A stretch of 64,000 nucleotides of DNA, taken from contig NZ_RARC01000027.1 of NCBI RefSeq assembly GCF_003719305.1, forward strand, positions 28,936 through 92,935, given 5' to 3'. Source of the DNA: Mycolicibacterium stellerae (GTDB lineage: Bacteria > Actinomycetota > Actinomycetes > Mycobacteriales > Mycobacteriaceae). This document shows, in pieces, positions 8,378-16,054 of the stretch. Below the pieces are notes generated by a model. It saw nothing but the letters and a program-made list of their open reading frames with translations, was not told the origin of the DNA and searched no databases. Position 1 is the stretch's first letter. Every line of letters begins with the position of its first letter. The translations under genes were made by a program, and so were the position numbers.

Positions 8378-8443
8378 GCATCCATTGTCTCTGACGGCGC
8401 ATTAGTGTCGTGATGTGGCAAGTCGAACCCGCGCGGCCGAGGC

Positions 8444-9571
8444 ATGAGCGTCAGATTGTCCGACGTCATCGATGTGCTGGAAGCGGCATACCCGCCGATC
8501 CTGGCGCAGGATTGGGACTCGGTAGGCCTGGTCTGCGGCGATCCGGTCGAAGATGTCGACTCGGTGACGATCGCGGTCGACGCCACCGCGGCCGTCGTCG
8601 ACGAGGTGCCTGACCGAGGGCTGCTGCTCGCACACCACCCCCTGCTGCTGCGCGGCGTCGACACCGTCGCCGCGAGCACGGCCAAGGGCGCATTGCTGCA
8701 CCGGATGATTCGCAGCGGGCGGGCGTTGTTCACCGCCCATACCAACGCCGACTCCGCCGCCCCCGGCGTGTCCGATGCGCTCGCCGACGCGCTGGGACTG
8801 ACCGTGGACGCGGTGCTGGCACCGGCGCGGGGCGGTCCGGAAAACGACAAGTGGGTGGTCTACGTTCCCCCCGGGAATGCCGATGAGGTGCGCGAGGCGA
8901 TGTTCGCCGTGGGCGCCGGGCACATCGGCGACTACTCCCATTGCAGCTGGAGCGTTGCCGGTACCGGCCAGTTTCTTCCTCAGGAGGGCGCGTCGCCGAC
9001 GATCGGCAGCGTTGGATCCGTCGAACGGGTGGAAGAAGACCGCGTGGAGATGATCGCGCCTGCCCGGCTGCGCGGTCATGTGCTTGCGGCGATTCGGACC
9101 GCGCACCCCTATGAGGAGCCCGCCTTCGATGTTCTCGCGATGGCATCGGTGCCCGCGGATGTCGGGCTCGGACGCATCGGAAAGCTGGCGACGCCACAGA
9201 CGTTGGCGGCGTTCGTCTCTCGCGTGCACGACGCACTGCCCGGCACGTCCTGGGGGGTTCGCGCGTCGGGAGACGATGATGCCGAAGTGTCGCGGGTAGC
9301 GGTGTGCGGTGGCGCGGGCGACTCGCTGCTGGACGTCGTCGCCGGAGCGGGCGTTGACGCCTACGTGACAGCCGACCTGCGACACCATCCCGCAGACGAA
9401 CATCGGCGGCGCTCCGACGTCGCGCTGATCGACGTAGCGCACTGGGCCAGCGAGTACCCGTGGTGCAACCAGGCCGCCGACCTGCTGCGCGACCATTTCG
9501 GCGACTCGCTGCCTGTGCGGGTGTCCGCCATCCGCACCGATCCGTGGAATATCGAGAGAAACGGTCTATGA
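8444..9571 (+). CDS. Nif3-like dinuclear metal centre protein
   Basis: A 375-residue member of the Nif3/YqfO family (GTP cyclohydrolase 1 type 2-like). The N-terminal half has the WDSVGLVCGDP motif and the metal-site LLAHHPLLLRG; the C-terminal half has VTADLRHHPADE and the closing VIDVAHWASEYP-like helix with a second histidine/glutamate pair. An insert of about 120 residues in the middle matches the longer YqfO type. Biochemical function is unsettled in the family. The stop overlaps the next ATG (ATGA), so it forms an operon with the zinc-ribbon and RNase H genes, as in M. tuberculosis Rv2230c-Rv2228c. Confidence 0.88.
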   Translation: MSVRLSDVIDVLEAAYPPILAQDWDSVGLVCGDPVEDVDSVTIAVDATAAVVDEVPDRGLLLAHHPLLLRGVDTVAASTAKGALLHRMIRSGRALFTAHTNADSAAPGVSDALADALGLTVDAVLAPARGGPENDKWVVYVPPGNADEVREAMFAVGAGHIGDYSHCSWSVAGTGQFLPQEGASPTIGSVGSVERVEEDRVEMIAPARLRGHVLAAIRTAHPYEEPAFDVLAMASVPADVGLGRIGKLATPQTLAAFVSRVHDALPGTSWGVRASGDDDAEVSRVAVCGGAGDSLLDVVAGAGVDAYVTADLRHHPADEHRRRSDVALIDVAHWASEYPWCNQAADLLRDHFGDSLPVRVSAIRTDPWNIERNGL

Positions 9572-10302
9572 AAGCTGAAGTCATCCAACAGCGCTCGCTG
9601 CTCGAACTGGCAGATCTCGACGCCGAGCTGAGCCAGATCGAACACAAATCCCGCCATCTGCCCGAGCAGCAGCGCTTCGAGAAGGCCCAGGCTGACCACC
9701 GCGAGGCCAACGACAGGCTGGCGGCGCTGCGTCTGGCGCTCGACGACCTGGATGCGCAGATCGCCAAGTTCGAGTCCGAGATCGAGGCTGTGCGTGACCG
9801 CGAGGACAGGGACCGCAAGATGCTCGACGGGGGTGCCATCAACGCAAAGCAGCTCACCGACCTGCAGCACGAACTGGAGACGCTGCAGCGCCGCCAGTCC
9901 AGCCTCGAGGATTCACTGCTCGAGGTGATGGAGCGTCGTGAAGAGCTGCAAGCCCGGCAGGACAACGAACTCGTCACGATCGATGAACTGGAAAGTGAAC
10001 TGTATGAGGCACAGCGAGCGCGCGACGATGCGCTCGCGGTGATCGATCAGAATCGACACCAACGGGTATCCCGGCGCGACGAACTGACAGCCGGACTCGA
10101 TGCCGATCTGGTGTCGCTGTACGAGCGGCAGCGCGCCAACGGCGGAGCGGGCGCGGGGCGGCTGCAGGGCCGCCGGTGTGGAGCATGCCGGATCGAGATC
10201 GACCGCGGCGAATTGGCCCGCATCGCCGCAGCCGCAGACGACGAGGTGCTGCGCTGTCCCGAGTGCGGCGCAATCCTGTTGCGGGTCAAGGACGGCAACT
10301 AG
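9568..10302 (+). CDS. coiled-coil zinc-ribbon protein (C4-type)
   Basis: A 244-residue protein: residues 1-180 are a long, charged coiled coil, and the C terminus holds two CxxC pairs (CGAC and CPEC) forming a C4 zinc ribbon. It matches the family of M. tuberculosis Rv2229c; the fold resembles the putative nucleic-acid-binding protein HP0958/CT398. Function is not established; a role in nucleic-acid or flagellar-type transcript handling was proposed only for distant homologues. It starts at the ATG overlapping the stop of the Nif3-like gene and its TAG overlaps the next GTG by one base. Confidence 0.85.
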   Translation: MKAEVIQQRSLLELADLDAELSQIEHKSRHLPEQQRFEKAQADHREANDRLAALRLALDDLDAQIAKFESEIEAVRDREDRDRKMLDGGAINAKQLTDLQHELETLQRRQSSLEDSLLEVMERREELQARQDNELVTIDELESELYEAQRARDDALAVIDQNRHQRVSRRDELTAGLDADLVSLYERQRANGGAGAGRLQGRRCGACRIEIDRGELARIAAAADDEVLRCPECGAILLRVKDGN

Positions 10303-11402
10303 TGAAGGTGATCGTCGAGGCCGACGGCGGGTCCCGCGGCAACCCGGGCCCTGCGGGGTACGGGTCGGTGGTCTGGACATTCGATCGCGAAAACGTGCTT
10401 GCAGAGAGCAAGCAGGCGATCGGCCATGCCACCAACAACGTCGCCGAGTACCGCGGTCTGATCGCCGGCCTCGAGGAGGCGGCCAGGGTAGGCGCAACCG
10501 AGGTCGACGTGCGAATGGATTCGAAGCTGGTTGTCGAGCAGATGTCGGGCCGCTGGAAGGTCAAACACCCCGACCTTAAGGAGCTGATCGAGCAGGCGAA
10601 GGCGGTGGCGACCACGTTCGACCGCATCAGCTACGCGTGGATCCCGCGAGCGGAGAACTCGCATGCGGACCGACTGGCCAACGAAGCGATGGACGCGGCT
10701 GCCGAACTGGAGAAGTCCGAAGCAGGCGAACCGAAGACAGGCGCGTCCACCGAGGCACCGGTATCGCCCGCCGGTTGGACCGGCGCCCGCGGCACTCCCA
10801 CCCGATTCTTGTTGCTCCGGCACGGGCAGACTGAGTTGTCAACGCAGCGACGTTATTCCGGACGAGGGAACCCGGCCCTGACCGACGTCGGTCAGCAGCA
10901 GGCCGAGGCCGCTGCGCAGTATCTCGGCCAGCGCGGCGGCATAGCCGCGGTCATCACTTCACCCCTGCAGCGTGCCTATGACACCGCGGCGAAGGCCGCC
11001 AAGGCGCTCGGTCTCGACGTCACCGTCGACAACGATCTGATCGAGACGGATTTCGGGGCATGGGAGGGCCTCACCTTCTCCGAAGCCGCCGAACGTGACC
11101 CCAAGTTGCACCGAAGCTGGTTGCGCGACACCAGCATCCCCCCGCCGGGCGGTGAAAGCTTCGACAGCGTCGCAGAGCGGGTTGCGCGGGTTCGGGCAAG
11201 GATCATCACCGAACACGCGGGTGAGACGGTGCTCGTGGTGTCGCACGTGACGCCCATCAAGACGCTGCTGCGGCTTGCGCTGGATACAGGACCGGGAATC
11301 CTGTACCGGTTACACCTGGATCTCGCGTCGCTGTCCATCGCCGAGTTCTACCCCGACGGGGCCGCATCGGTGCGGTTGGTGAACGAAACGTCGTATCTGT
11401 AG
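10302..11402 (+). CDS. bifunctional RNase H / acid phosphatase
   Basis: A 366-residue fusion. Residues 1-140 are a type I RNase H with the acidic catalytic residues in EADGGSRGNPG (Asp), ATNNVAEYRGL (Glu), VDVRMDSKLV (Asp) and the late ENSHADRLANEA (Asp). After a linker of about 30 residues, residues 170-366 are a histidine phosphatase with the RHGQT catalytic motif and a second histidine in VVSHVTPIK. M. tuberculosis Rv2228c has the same architecture, and its phosphatase half acts in cobalamin synthesis as CobC. This would supply the missing CobC step here. GTG 10302 overlaps the preceding stop. Confidence 0.93.
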   Translation: MKVIVEADGGSRGNPGPAGYGSVVWTFDRENVLAESKQAIGHATNNVAEYRGLIAGLEEAARVGATEVDVRMDSKLVVEQMSGRWKVKHPDLKELIEQAKAVATTFDRISYAWIPRAENSHADRLANEAMDAAAELEKSEAGEPKTGASTEAPVSPAGWTGARGTPTRFLLLRHGQTELSTQRRYSGRGNPALTDVGQQQAEAAAQYLGQRGGIAAVITSPLQRAYDTAAKAAKALGLDVTVDNDLIETDFGAWEGLTFSEAAERDPKLHRSWLRDTSIPPPGGESFDSVAERVARVRARIITEHAGETVLVVSHVTPIKTLLRLALDTGPGILYRLHLDLASLSIAEFYPDGAASVRLVNETSYL

Positions 11403-11969
11403 TCACTCATGCAGGTGCAGGCGTTCGCCGTGCATGCCGAAGATCATGATTGCCTCCACCGGTCCGTCTGCGGCGCCGAACCAGTGTGGCGTCCATGTGC
11501 TGAATTCGACGGCTTCGCCCGCCTCGATGACGAAGTCGCGCTCGCCGAGGATGAGTCGCATTCGACCGGAGAGTACGTACGTCCAGTCCTGGCCTTCGTG
11601 AACGGGCAACTCGGCGGGCGGTTTTCGGCGTTTGGCGGCGATCCGGATCTTGAACGCGTGCAGGCCGCCAGCTGCTGCGTGGCGGGTGAGCGGCCAGTAC
11701 GTGATGTCGTTGTGCGTGTGCGAACTGCCCCGCACCCGCGGATCGGGCGCCTCGGGCGCGCGTAGCAGTTCGTCGGTGCTGACCGAAAGGGCTTCGGCGA
11801 GGCGGGGGAGATGGTCGAGGGCAAGCCGGCGCTTGCCCGACTCGAGCCGGCTCAGTGTGGACACGTCGATGCGTGCACCACGGGCCACGTCCTCCAGCGT
11901 CAGGCCACGCTGAACCCGGAGCTCGCGCAGCCGGCGTCGGACCCGCAGGTCAACGTCGTTCTCAACCAT
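11403..11969 (-). CDS. XRE-family regulator with C-terminal cupin domain
   Basis: A 188-residue regulator. Residues 10-65 form a helix-turn-helix of the XRE type (LTLEDVARGARIDVSTLSRLESGKR); residues 110-188 form a cupin, with the histidine in VHEGQDW and the closing ..HWFGAADG strand. Such proteins sense a small ligand or metal through the cupin and repress nearby genes. ATG 11969 is chosen; ATG 11984 is also in frame. A palindrome at 11974-11990 covers the start region, suggesting autoregulation. It diverges from a methyltransferase gene starting about 60 bp away. Confidence 0.85.
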   Translation of the reverse strand: MVENDVDLRVRRRLRELRVQRGLTLEDVARGARIDVSTLSRLESGKRRLALDHLPRLAEALSVSTDELLRAPEAPDPRVRGSSHTHNDITYWPLTRHAAAGGLHAFKIRIAAKRRKPPAELPVHEGQDWTYVLSGRMRLILGERDFVIEAGEAVEFSTWTPHWFGAADGPVEAIMIFGMHGERLHLHE

Positions 11970-11973
11970 CGTC

Positions 11974-11990
11974 TTTGCCTGCATGGCAAA
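11974..11990. promoter_or_regulatory. candidate operator palindrome of the XRE-cupin regulator
   Basis: TTTGCC and GGCAAA are separated by 5 bp whose centre (TGCA) is itself symmetrical. The site lies 4 bp upstream of the regulator's start and 41 bp upstream of the divergent methyltransferase, so one bound dimer could control both. Confidence 0.45.
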
Positions 11991-12030
11991 ACACATTGGC
12001 AGATCGTGAACCGCGCGGCAAGCTGGCGGC

Positions 12031-12657
12031 ATGAACGAGACGCAGGCGCACTGGGAAGAGCACTACGGAGAACGCGATCGAGTGTGGAGTGGACGCGTCA
12101 ACGTCCAATTTGCCGATGTGACGGCCGATCTGCCGCCTGGGCACGCGCTCGATCTCGGCTGCGGCGAGGGCGCCGACTCGGTGTGGCTCGCCGAGCGGGG
12201 CTGGACCGTCGTGGCGGTCGACATCTCCGAGACCGCGTTGGGTCGCGCAAGGGAGGCCGCGAGTTCGCGTGGCGTCGGCGATCGCATCGAGTTCGTCCAG
12301 CTCGACCTGTCCGACGGCTTTCCCGACGGCACGTTCGACCTCGTCTCGGCGCAATTCCTGCATTCCACGGTCCGGTTGGACCGGACGACGATTCTTGCCA
12401 AGGCGGCGCGAGCCATCCGCCCGGGTGGAGTGCTGGTGATTGTCGACCATGGCTCGGCCCCACCGTGGGTGTCGAAGCTGGATCACCATCACGAATTCCC
12501 CAGCGCCGAAGAGGTGGTCGCCGGTTTGAACCTCGCCGACGATGAATTCGAGCGGGTCCGTATCGAAGCCGTCGAGAGGCTGGCAGTCGGCCCAGAAGGT
12601 CAGCAGCGCCCGTGGATGGATAACGTCATCGTTCTGCGTCGACGCGAGTCTTCCTAG
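12031..12657 (+). CDS. class I SAM-dependent methyltransferase
   Basis: A 208-residue Rossmann-fold methyltransferase. Motif I is LDLGCGEGADS (residues 40-50), followed by the acidic end of strand 2 (VVAVDIS), motif II/III QLDLSDGFP and the post-motif RPGGVLVIVDHG. The compact form resembles thiopurine/tellurite-type or small-molecule methyltransferases; the acceptor is unknown. It is divergent from the XRE-cupin regulator and probably controlled by it. The 3' end overlaps the convergent mini-Ada gene by about 30 bp. Confidence 0.85.
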   Translation: MNETQAHWEEHYGERDRVWSGRVNVQFADVTADLPPGHALDLGCGEGADSVWLAERGWTVVAVDISETALGRAREAASSRGVGDRIEFVQLDLSDGFPDGTFDLVSAQFLHSTVRLDRTTILAKAARAIRPGGVLVIVDHGSAPPWVSKLDHHHEFPSAEEVVAGLNLADDEFERVRIEAVERLAVGPEGQQRPWMDNVIVLRRRESS

Positions 12658-12856
12658 CCTTCCAGGCAAGGTACCTCTGCGGCATGCACACGGCACACGG
12701 ACGGTAGCCCGCCGTGACGGCCTCGGCCTCGTCGGCGAAGAACACGCGATGTTTGACGTATCCGCCGTTGGCGATCGCCCGCAGCGCCGATGGGCAGTCC
12801 AGCCGCCCGTAGATTTTCGTCCCGCGATGACCGCCGATGGTGCCGCGAATAGTCAT
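12626..12856 (-). CDS. mini-Ada: isolated Ada metal-binding domain lacking the acceptor Cys
   Basis: A 76-residue protein equal to the N-terminal zinc domain of Ada, the methylphosphotriester repair and adaptive-response protein. Three of the four Ada zinc cysteines are present (Cys21, Cys54, Cys57, the last two in RPCAVC). At the place of the methyl-accepting cysteine there is Gly17 (YGRLDC where Ada has FCRPSC). It therefore cannot repair phosphotriesters by the Ada mechanism. It lies last in the operon ogt - 2OG oxygenase - mini-Ada, its ATG overlapping the preceding TGA. A regulatory or DNA-binding role is possible but unproven. Confidence 0.75.
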   Translation of the reverse strand: MTIRGTIGGHRGTKIYGRLDCPSALRAIANGGYVKHRVFFADEAEAVTAGYRPCAVCMPQRYLAWKARKTRVDAER

Positions 12857-13569
12857 GCGGCGTCGTGGAAGACAAGGCCGAGCGTGAACCGCTCGCCGGA
12901 GCGAACCGCCGAAACACCGTGCCGGACAGGCGCGACCGACCAGCCCCTCGTCGACTCCACCGGTCGCTCGCGGGTGGTGAACACAAAGCCGTGTCCATGC
13001 GGAAGTAGTGTCGCGGTACCGCGTGACTGCGCGCGTGGCCGCTGCTCGAGCAGCAGGAACTCGCCGCCGGTGTGGTCGACGCCGGGCTCGGACAGATTGA
13101 TCACCACTTGCAGTGGAAACACCAAGTCGCCGTATAGATCTCGATGCAACGCATTCCAGTCACCAGGCCCATATTTCAGCAGGATCGCCGTCGACCTCGG
13201 CTGTCCGGCGGCATGGCACATGTCGAGCCAGTCGTCGAGGTCGTCGGGCCACGGCGTGGCGCGGCCCAGCTTGCTCCACCAGTCCCTCGCGATCGGCAGC
13301 AGTCGCGGGTACAGCGCATGCTTGAGCTCGTTGATCGGCTTTGGGTAGGGTCGCTGGAAGTAGCGGTATTCGCCTTGGCCGAACCGGTATCGGCTCATCT
13401 CGATCGTGGCGCGGAACAGTCCGTCGTCGTAATAGAGCCCGCGAAGTTCGGCCGCCTCTGCCTTGGTCAGCAGCTGCGGCAGGAGTGCACCGCCGAAGTC
13501 GTTGATCTCGGCGGTGACGGCACCCCAGTCGGCGGAGTCGACGCGCTTCTGCCAAATCGTCGCTGCCAT
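12853..13569 (-). CDS. 2-oxoglutarate/Fe(II)-dependent oxygenase
   Basis: A 238-residue double-stranded beta-helix dioxygenase. The iron facial triad is visible as His142-x-Asp144 (HRD) and His217, with Arg227 placed to bind the 2-oxoglutarate carboxylate. It is not a standard AlkB, but its place between ogt and an Ada-like gene, with overlapping start and stop codons on both sides, suggests a job in repair or response to alkylated nucleic acid or protein. The ATG at 13569 overlaps the ogt stop (TGATG). Confidence 0.82.
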   Translation of the reverse strand: MAATIWQKRVDSADWGAVTAEINDFGGALLPQLLTKAEAAELRGLYYDDGLFRATIEMSRYRFGQGEYRYFQRPYPKPINELKHALYPRLLPIARDWWSKLGRATPWPDDLDDWLDMCHAAGQPRSTAILLKYGPGDWNALHRDLYGDLVFPLQVVINLSEPGVDHTGGEFLLLEQRPRAQSRGTATLLPHGHGFVFTTRERPVESTRGWSVAPVRHGVSAVRSGERFTLGLVFHDAA

Positions 13570-14081
13570 CAGAACAACCGCGCGGCCCGGACTTCGGCAG
13601 GCTCTTCGAGATCGAGCAGGAACTTCTTGCGTTCGAGACCGCCCGCGTATCCGGTTAACTTGCCGTCCTTCCCGACGACCCGGTGACATGGAATCACGAT
13701 CGAGAGCGGATTGCGGCCGACGGCCGCGCCGACCTCCTGGGCGGTCGTTCCGTCGGCCAGTTCCTCGGCGATCTCGCCGTAGGTGACGGTTTGGCCGTAG
13801 GGGATGGTCGTCAGCCGGTCCCATACGCGACGGCGTACACCATCGCCGCGAAGCGCAGTTGGCAGATCGAACTCCGTCCTGTCGCCGGTCAGGTAAGCCT
13901 CGAGTTGCGCCTGCGATTCGGCGAGTAAGGCGTCGGAGCCGGCGTCCACCCATTCGCCGAAGGTGTCCGCGGTTGGTCGGTACCAGTGATGGCGGAAGTA
14001 CACCCCGATCAGCGCGGCGCCGTCGGCGACAAGGGTGAGCTCGCCCAGCGGGCTGTCCATTGCTGCATGTCTTGTGGTCAT
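13569..14081 (-). CDS. ogt: methylated-DNA--protein-cysteine methyltransferase
   Basis: A 170-residue O6-alkylguanine-DNA alkyltransferase. The suicide acceptor is Cys132 in the PCHRV motif; the DNA-binding helix (TTAQEVGAAVGRNP) and the arginine finger region precede it. It transfers O6-methyl or longer alkyl groups from guanine to itself. It is the first gene of the ogt - 2OG oxygenase - mini-Ada operon, whose genes overlap by a few bases. There is no fused Ada or AlkA domain. Confidence 0.93.
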   Translation of the reverse strand: MTTRHAAMDSPLGELTLVADGAALIGVYFRHHWYRPTADTFGEWVDAGSDALLAESQAQLEAYLTGDRTEFDLPTALRGDGVRRRVWDRLTTIPYGQTVTYGEIAEELADGTTAQEVGAAVGRNPLSIVIPCHRVVGKDGKLTGYAGGLERKKFLLDLEEPAEVRAARLF

Positions 14082-14125
14082 ACCCTGTAGACGGTCGGCG
14101 CGGCCCGGGCGTGAGATCCTGAGCC

Positions 14126-14192
14126 GTCACAGCGATCGACGTTTTGCAGCGATATTGCGAGTAAACCCCTGCGAAACGTCGATCGGTGTGAC
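14126..14192. repeat. long imperfect hairpin between genes
   Basis: Two 24-nt arms (14126-14149 and 14169-14192) pair at 22 of 24 positions around a 19-nt loop. The element lies between the end of the isoprenylcysteine-methyltransferase-like gene and the start of ogt, both on the minus strand. It may end the upstream transcript or be a small dispersed (MITE- or REP-like) repeat; I cannot tell from one copy. Confidence 0.6.
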
Positions 14193-14231
14193 TCTCGTGA
14201 TGATCGGCAAACGCAGCAGACCCACCACCGT

Positions 14232-14726
14232 TTAGCCTGCCTTCCACGGTGTGAGCCGCGGAGTCCACGCGGGAACGTTGCGGCGGTAGTCCTCGTACTG
14301 CTCGCCGTACGTGCGCACCAGGGTGGGCTCCTCGTACCATCGCACGAACGATGCCGTGGCAATCCATCCGATCACCGCGTAGACGACGAGCCAGACACTG
14401 TCGAAAAGCAGTGCCTGCCCGAGGATCGCGGCCAGCAGACCGACATACATCGGGTTGCGGACGAATCGGTTGAAGCCGGTGACCACCAAACGCTCGGTCG
14501 GTGCGATGGGCATCGGCGTCCCGCCCGCCCTGGCGAACTGGATGAACGCGTGCACGGGCGGGATGAGGCCGAGCACGATCAGCACGCCTCCCAAGACCAC
14601 CCGCAGCGGCGGGCTGGATGCCGGGATTTCCCAGTGGGTGATCAACCACGGGCCCAGCCCGGCGAAAGTTCCCGGCGCGGCGACGAAGAACGCCGCCGAG
14701 CCGACCGCTGCGGTGGAGGTTCGCAC
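14232..14726 (-). CDS. isoprenylcysteine carboxyl methyltransferase / PEMT-like membrane protein
   Basis: A 164-residue membrane protein with four or five hydrophobic helices and the C-terminal signature of the phospholipid/isoprenylcysteine methyltransferase family: RNPMYVG in the middle and EEPTLVRTYGEQYEDYRRNVPAWTPR-like charged end (E-E-P then Y-x-x-Y-x-x-x-V-P). These enzymes methylate membrane-bound substrates with S-adenosylmethionine. The bacterial substrate is unknown. It starts with GTG. Confidence 0.8.
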   Translation of the reverse strand: MRTSTAAVGSAAFFVAAPGTFAGLGPWLITHWEIPASSPPLRVVLGGVLIVLGLIPPVHAFIQFARAGGTPMPIAPTERLVVTGFNRFVRNPMYVGLLAAILGQALLFDSVWLVVYAVIGWIATASFVRWYEEPTLVRTYGEQYEDYRRNVPAWTPRLTPWKAG

Positions 14727-14729
14727 CGG

Positions 14730-15164
14730 CTAAGTATTGGGCCATCCCTGTGCGAGTTGGGTGAGACGGACGCTATTGCCCGACGGGTCGCGAAACCCCG
14801 AGTCGATGCCGTAGGGCATCTGGTTGGGCGGTTCGTTGAATTCGACACCGCGGGCGGTCATTTCCTCGTAGGACTTGTCGATGTCGTCGGTGACCAGAAA
14901 CACGGTGCCCGCGAATCCCTTCGCGGTCAGCTCCAGCACCTGCTTGCGGGTGGACTCGGCCATCACCGGCTCACCGGGAACGGCCATCAGCACCAGATTG
15001 ACGTCGTTCTGTCCCGGCGGCCCGACGGTCAGCCACCGGAAGTCGCCCATCTCCTCGGGGAACGACACATCCTCACGCACCTCCATGCCGACCTTCTCGG
15101 TCCAGAACTTCAATGCGACTTCTTGATCATGGACCCACAGGTGGGCGCTGCCGATTCTCATCAT
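14730..15164 (-). CDS. VOC family protein
   Basis: A 144-residue protein with the vicinal-oxygen-chelate fold: first module IGSAHLWVHDQEVALKFW, second module GTVFLVTDDIDKSYEEM, and the closing SGFRDPSGNSVRLTQ. The first His lies where glyoxalase-type proteins bind metal. It resembles the glyoxalase-superfamily proteins common next to AraC or ArsR regulators. Two adjacent ATG codons can start it. It runs in the same direction as the AraC gene upstream, 11 bp away, and may be its co-transcribed partner. Confidence 0.8.
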   Translation of the reverse strand: MMRIGSAHLWVHDQEVALKFWTEKVGMEVREDVSFPEEMGDFRWLTVGPPGQNDVNLVLMAVPGEPVMAESTRKQVLELTAKGFAGTVFLVTDDIDKSYEEMTARGVEFNEPPNQMPYGIDSGFRDPSGNSVRLTQLAQGWPNT

Positions 15165-15174
15165 GGATCCGACG

Positions 15175-15627
15175 CTACGGTCGGCCGTCGCGGCCCGTCT
15201 TCTCCCCGCGTGCTGTCTTCACCCGACTGTCGGGGAGCGGTCGGGTGTCACGGGCGAGGATGCAACTGGGCACCCGCGCGTGCATCAGTGCCGGCGGCAT
15301 ACTCGCCCGGTAGGCGGCAGGGGGCAGCCCGTAGACCCGGGCAAAACTCGTCGTGAACGACCCGACGCTCTGCAGGCCGACCATCACGCAGATGTCGGCC
15401 ACCGACCGGTCGGTGTAGCGCAGCAGCGCCGCGGCACGCTCCAGCCGTCGCGTTTGCAGATAGGACCGCGGCGATTCGCCGAACGTGCGGGTGAACATCC
15501 GGCTGAAATGGGCCCGCGACAGGCCGGCCGCGGTGGCCAGATCGTCGACCGTGATCGGGTCGCCGTAGCGCGAGTCCACGAGGTCCTTGGCCCGCTGCAG
15601 GTAGCGGGCGGGGGGCACATGTGCCAT
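15175..15627 (-). CDS. AraC-family transcriptional regulator (HTH-only N terminus)
   Basis: A 150-residue protein that begins directly with the double helix-turn-helix of the AraC/XylS family (first helix pair ITVDDLATAAGLSRAHFSRMFTRTFGESP, second SVADICVMVGLQSVGSFTTSFARVYGLPPAAYR). It lacks the usual N-terminal sensing domain. A short C-terminal basic tail follows. The start overlaps the promoter region of the divergent RNase P RNA gene. It probably controls the VOC gene just downstream. Confidence 0.83.
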   Translation of the reverse strand: MAHVPPARYLQRAKDLVDSRYGDPITVDDLATAAGLSRAHFSRMFTRTFGESPRSYLQTRRLERAAALLRYTDRSVADICVMVGLQSVGSFTTSFARVYGLPPAAYRASMPPALMHARVPSCILARDTRPLPDSRVKTARGEKTGRDGRP

Positions 15628-15632
15628 CGGAA

Positions 15633-15638
15633 TATTAT
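15633..15638 (+). promoter_or_regulatory. -10 element of the RNase P RNA gene
   Basis: TATTAT lies 4 nt before the base that opens the terminal helix of the RNase P RNA, within a locally AT-rich patch unusual for this window. No clear -35 hexamer is visible. Confidence 0.5.
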
Positions 15639-15642
15639 GTAT

Positions 15643-16049
<407 letters not shown>

Positions 16050-16054
16050 CCTAC

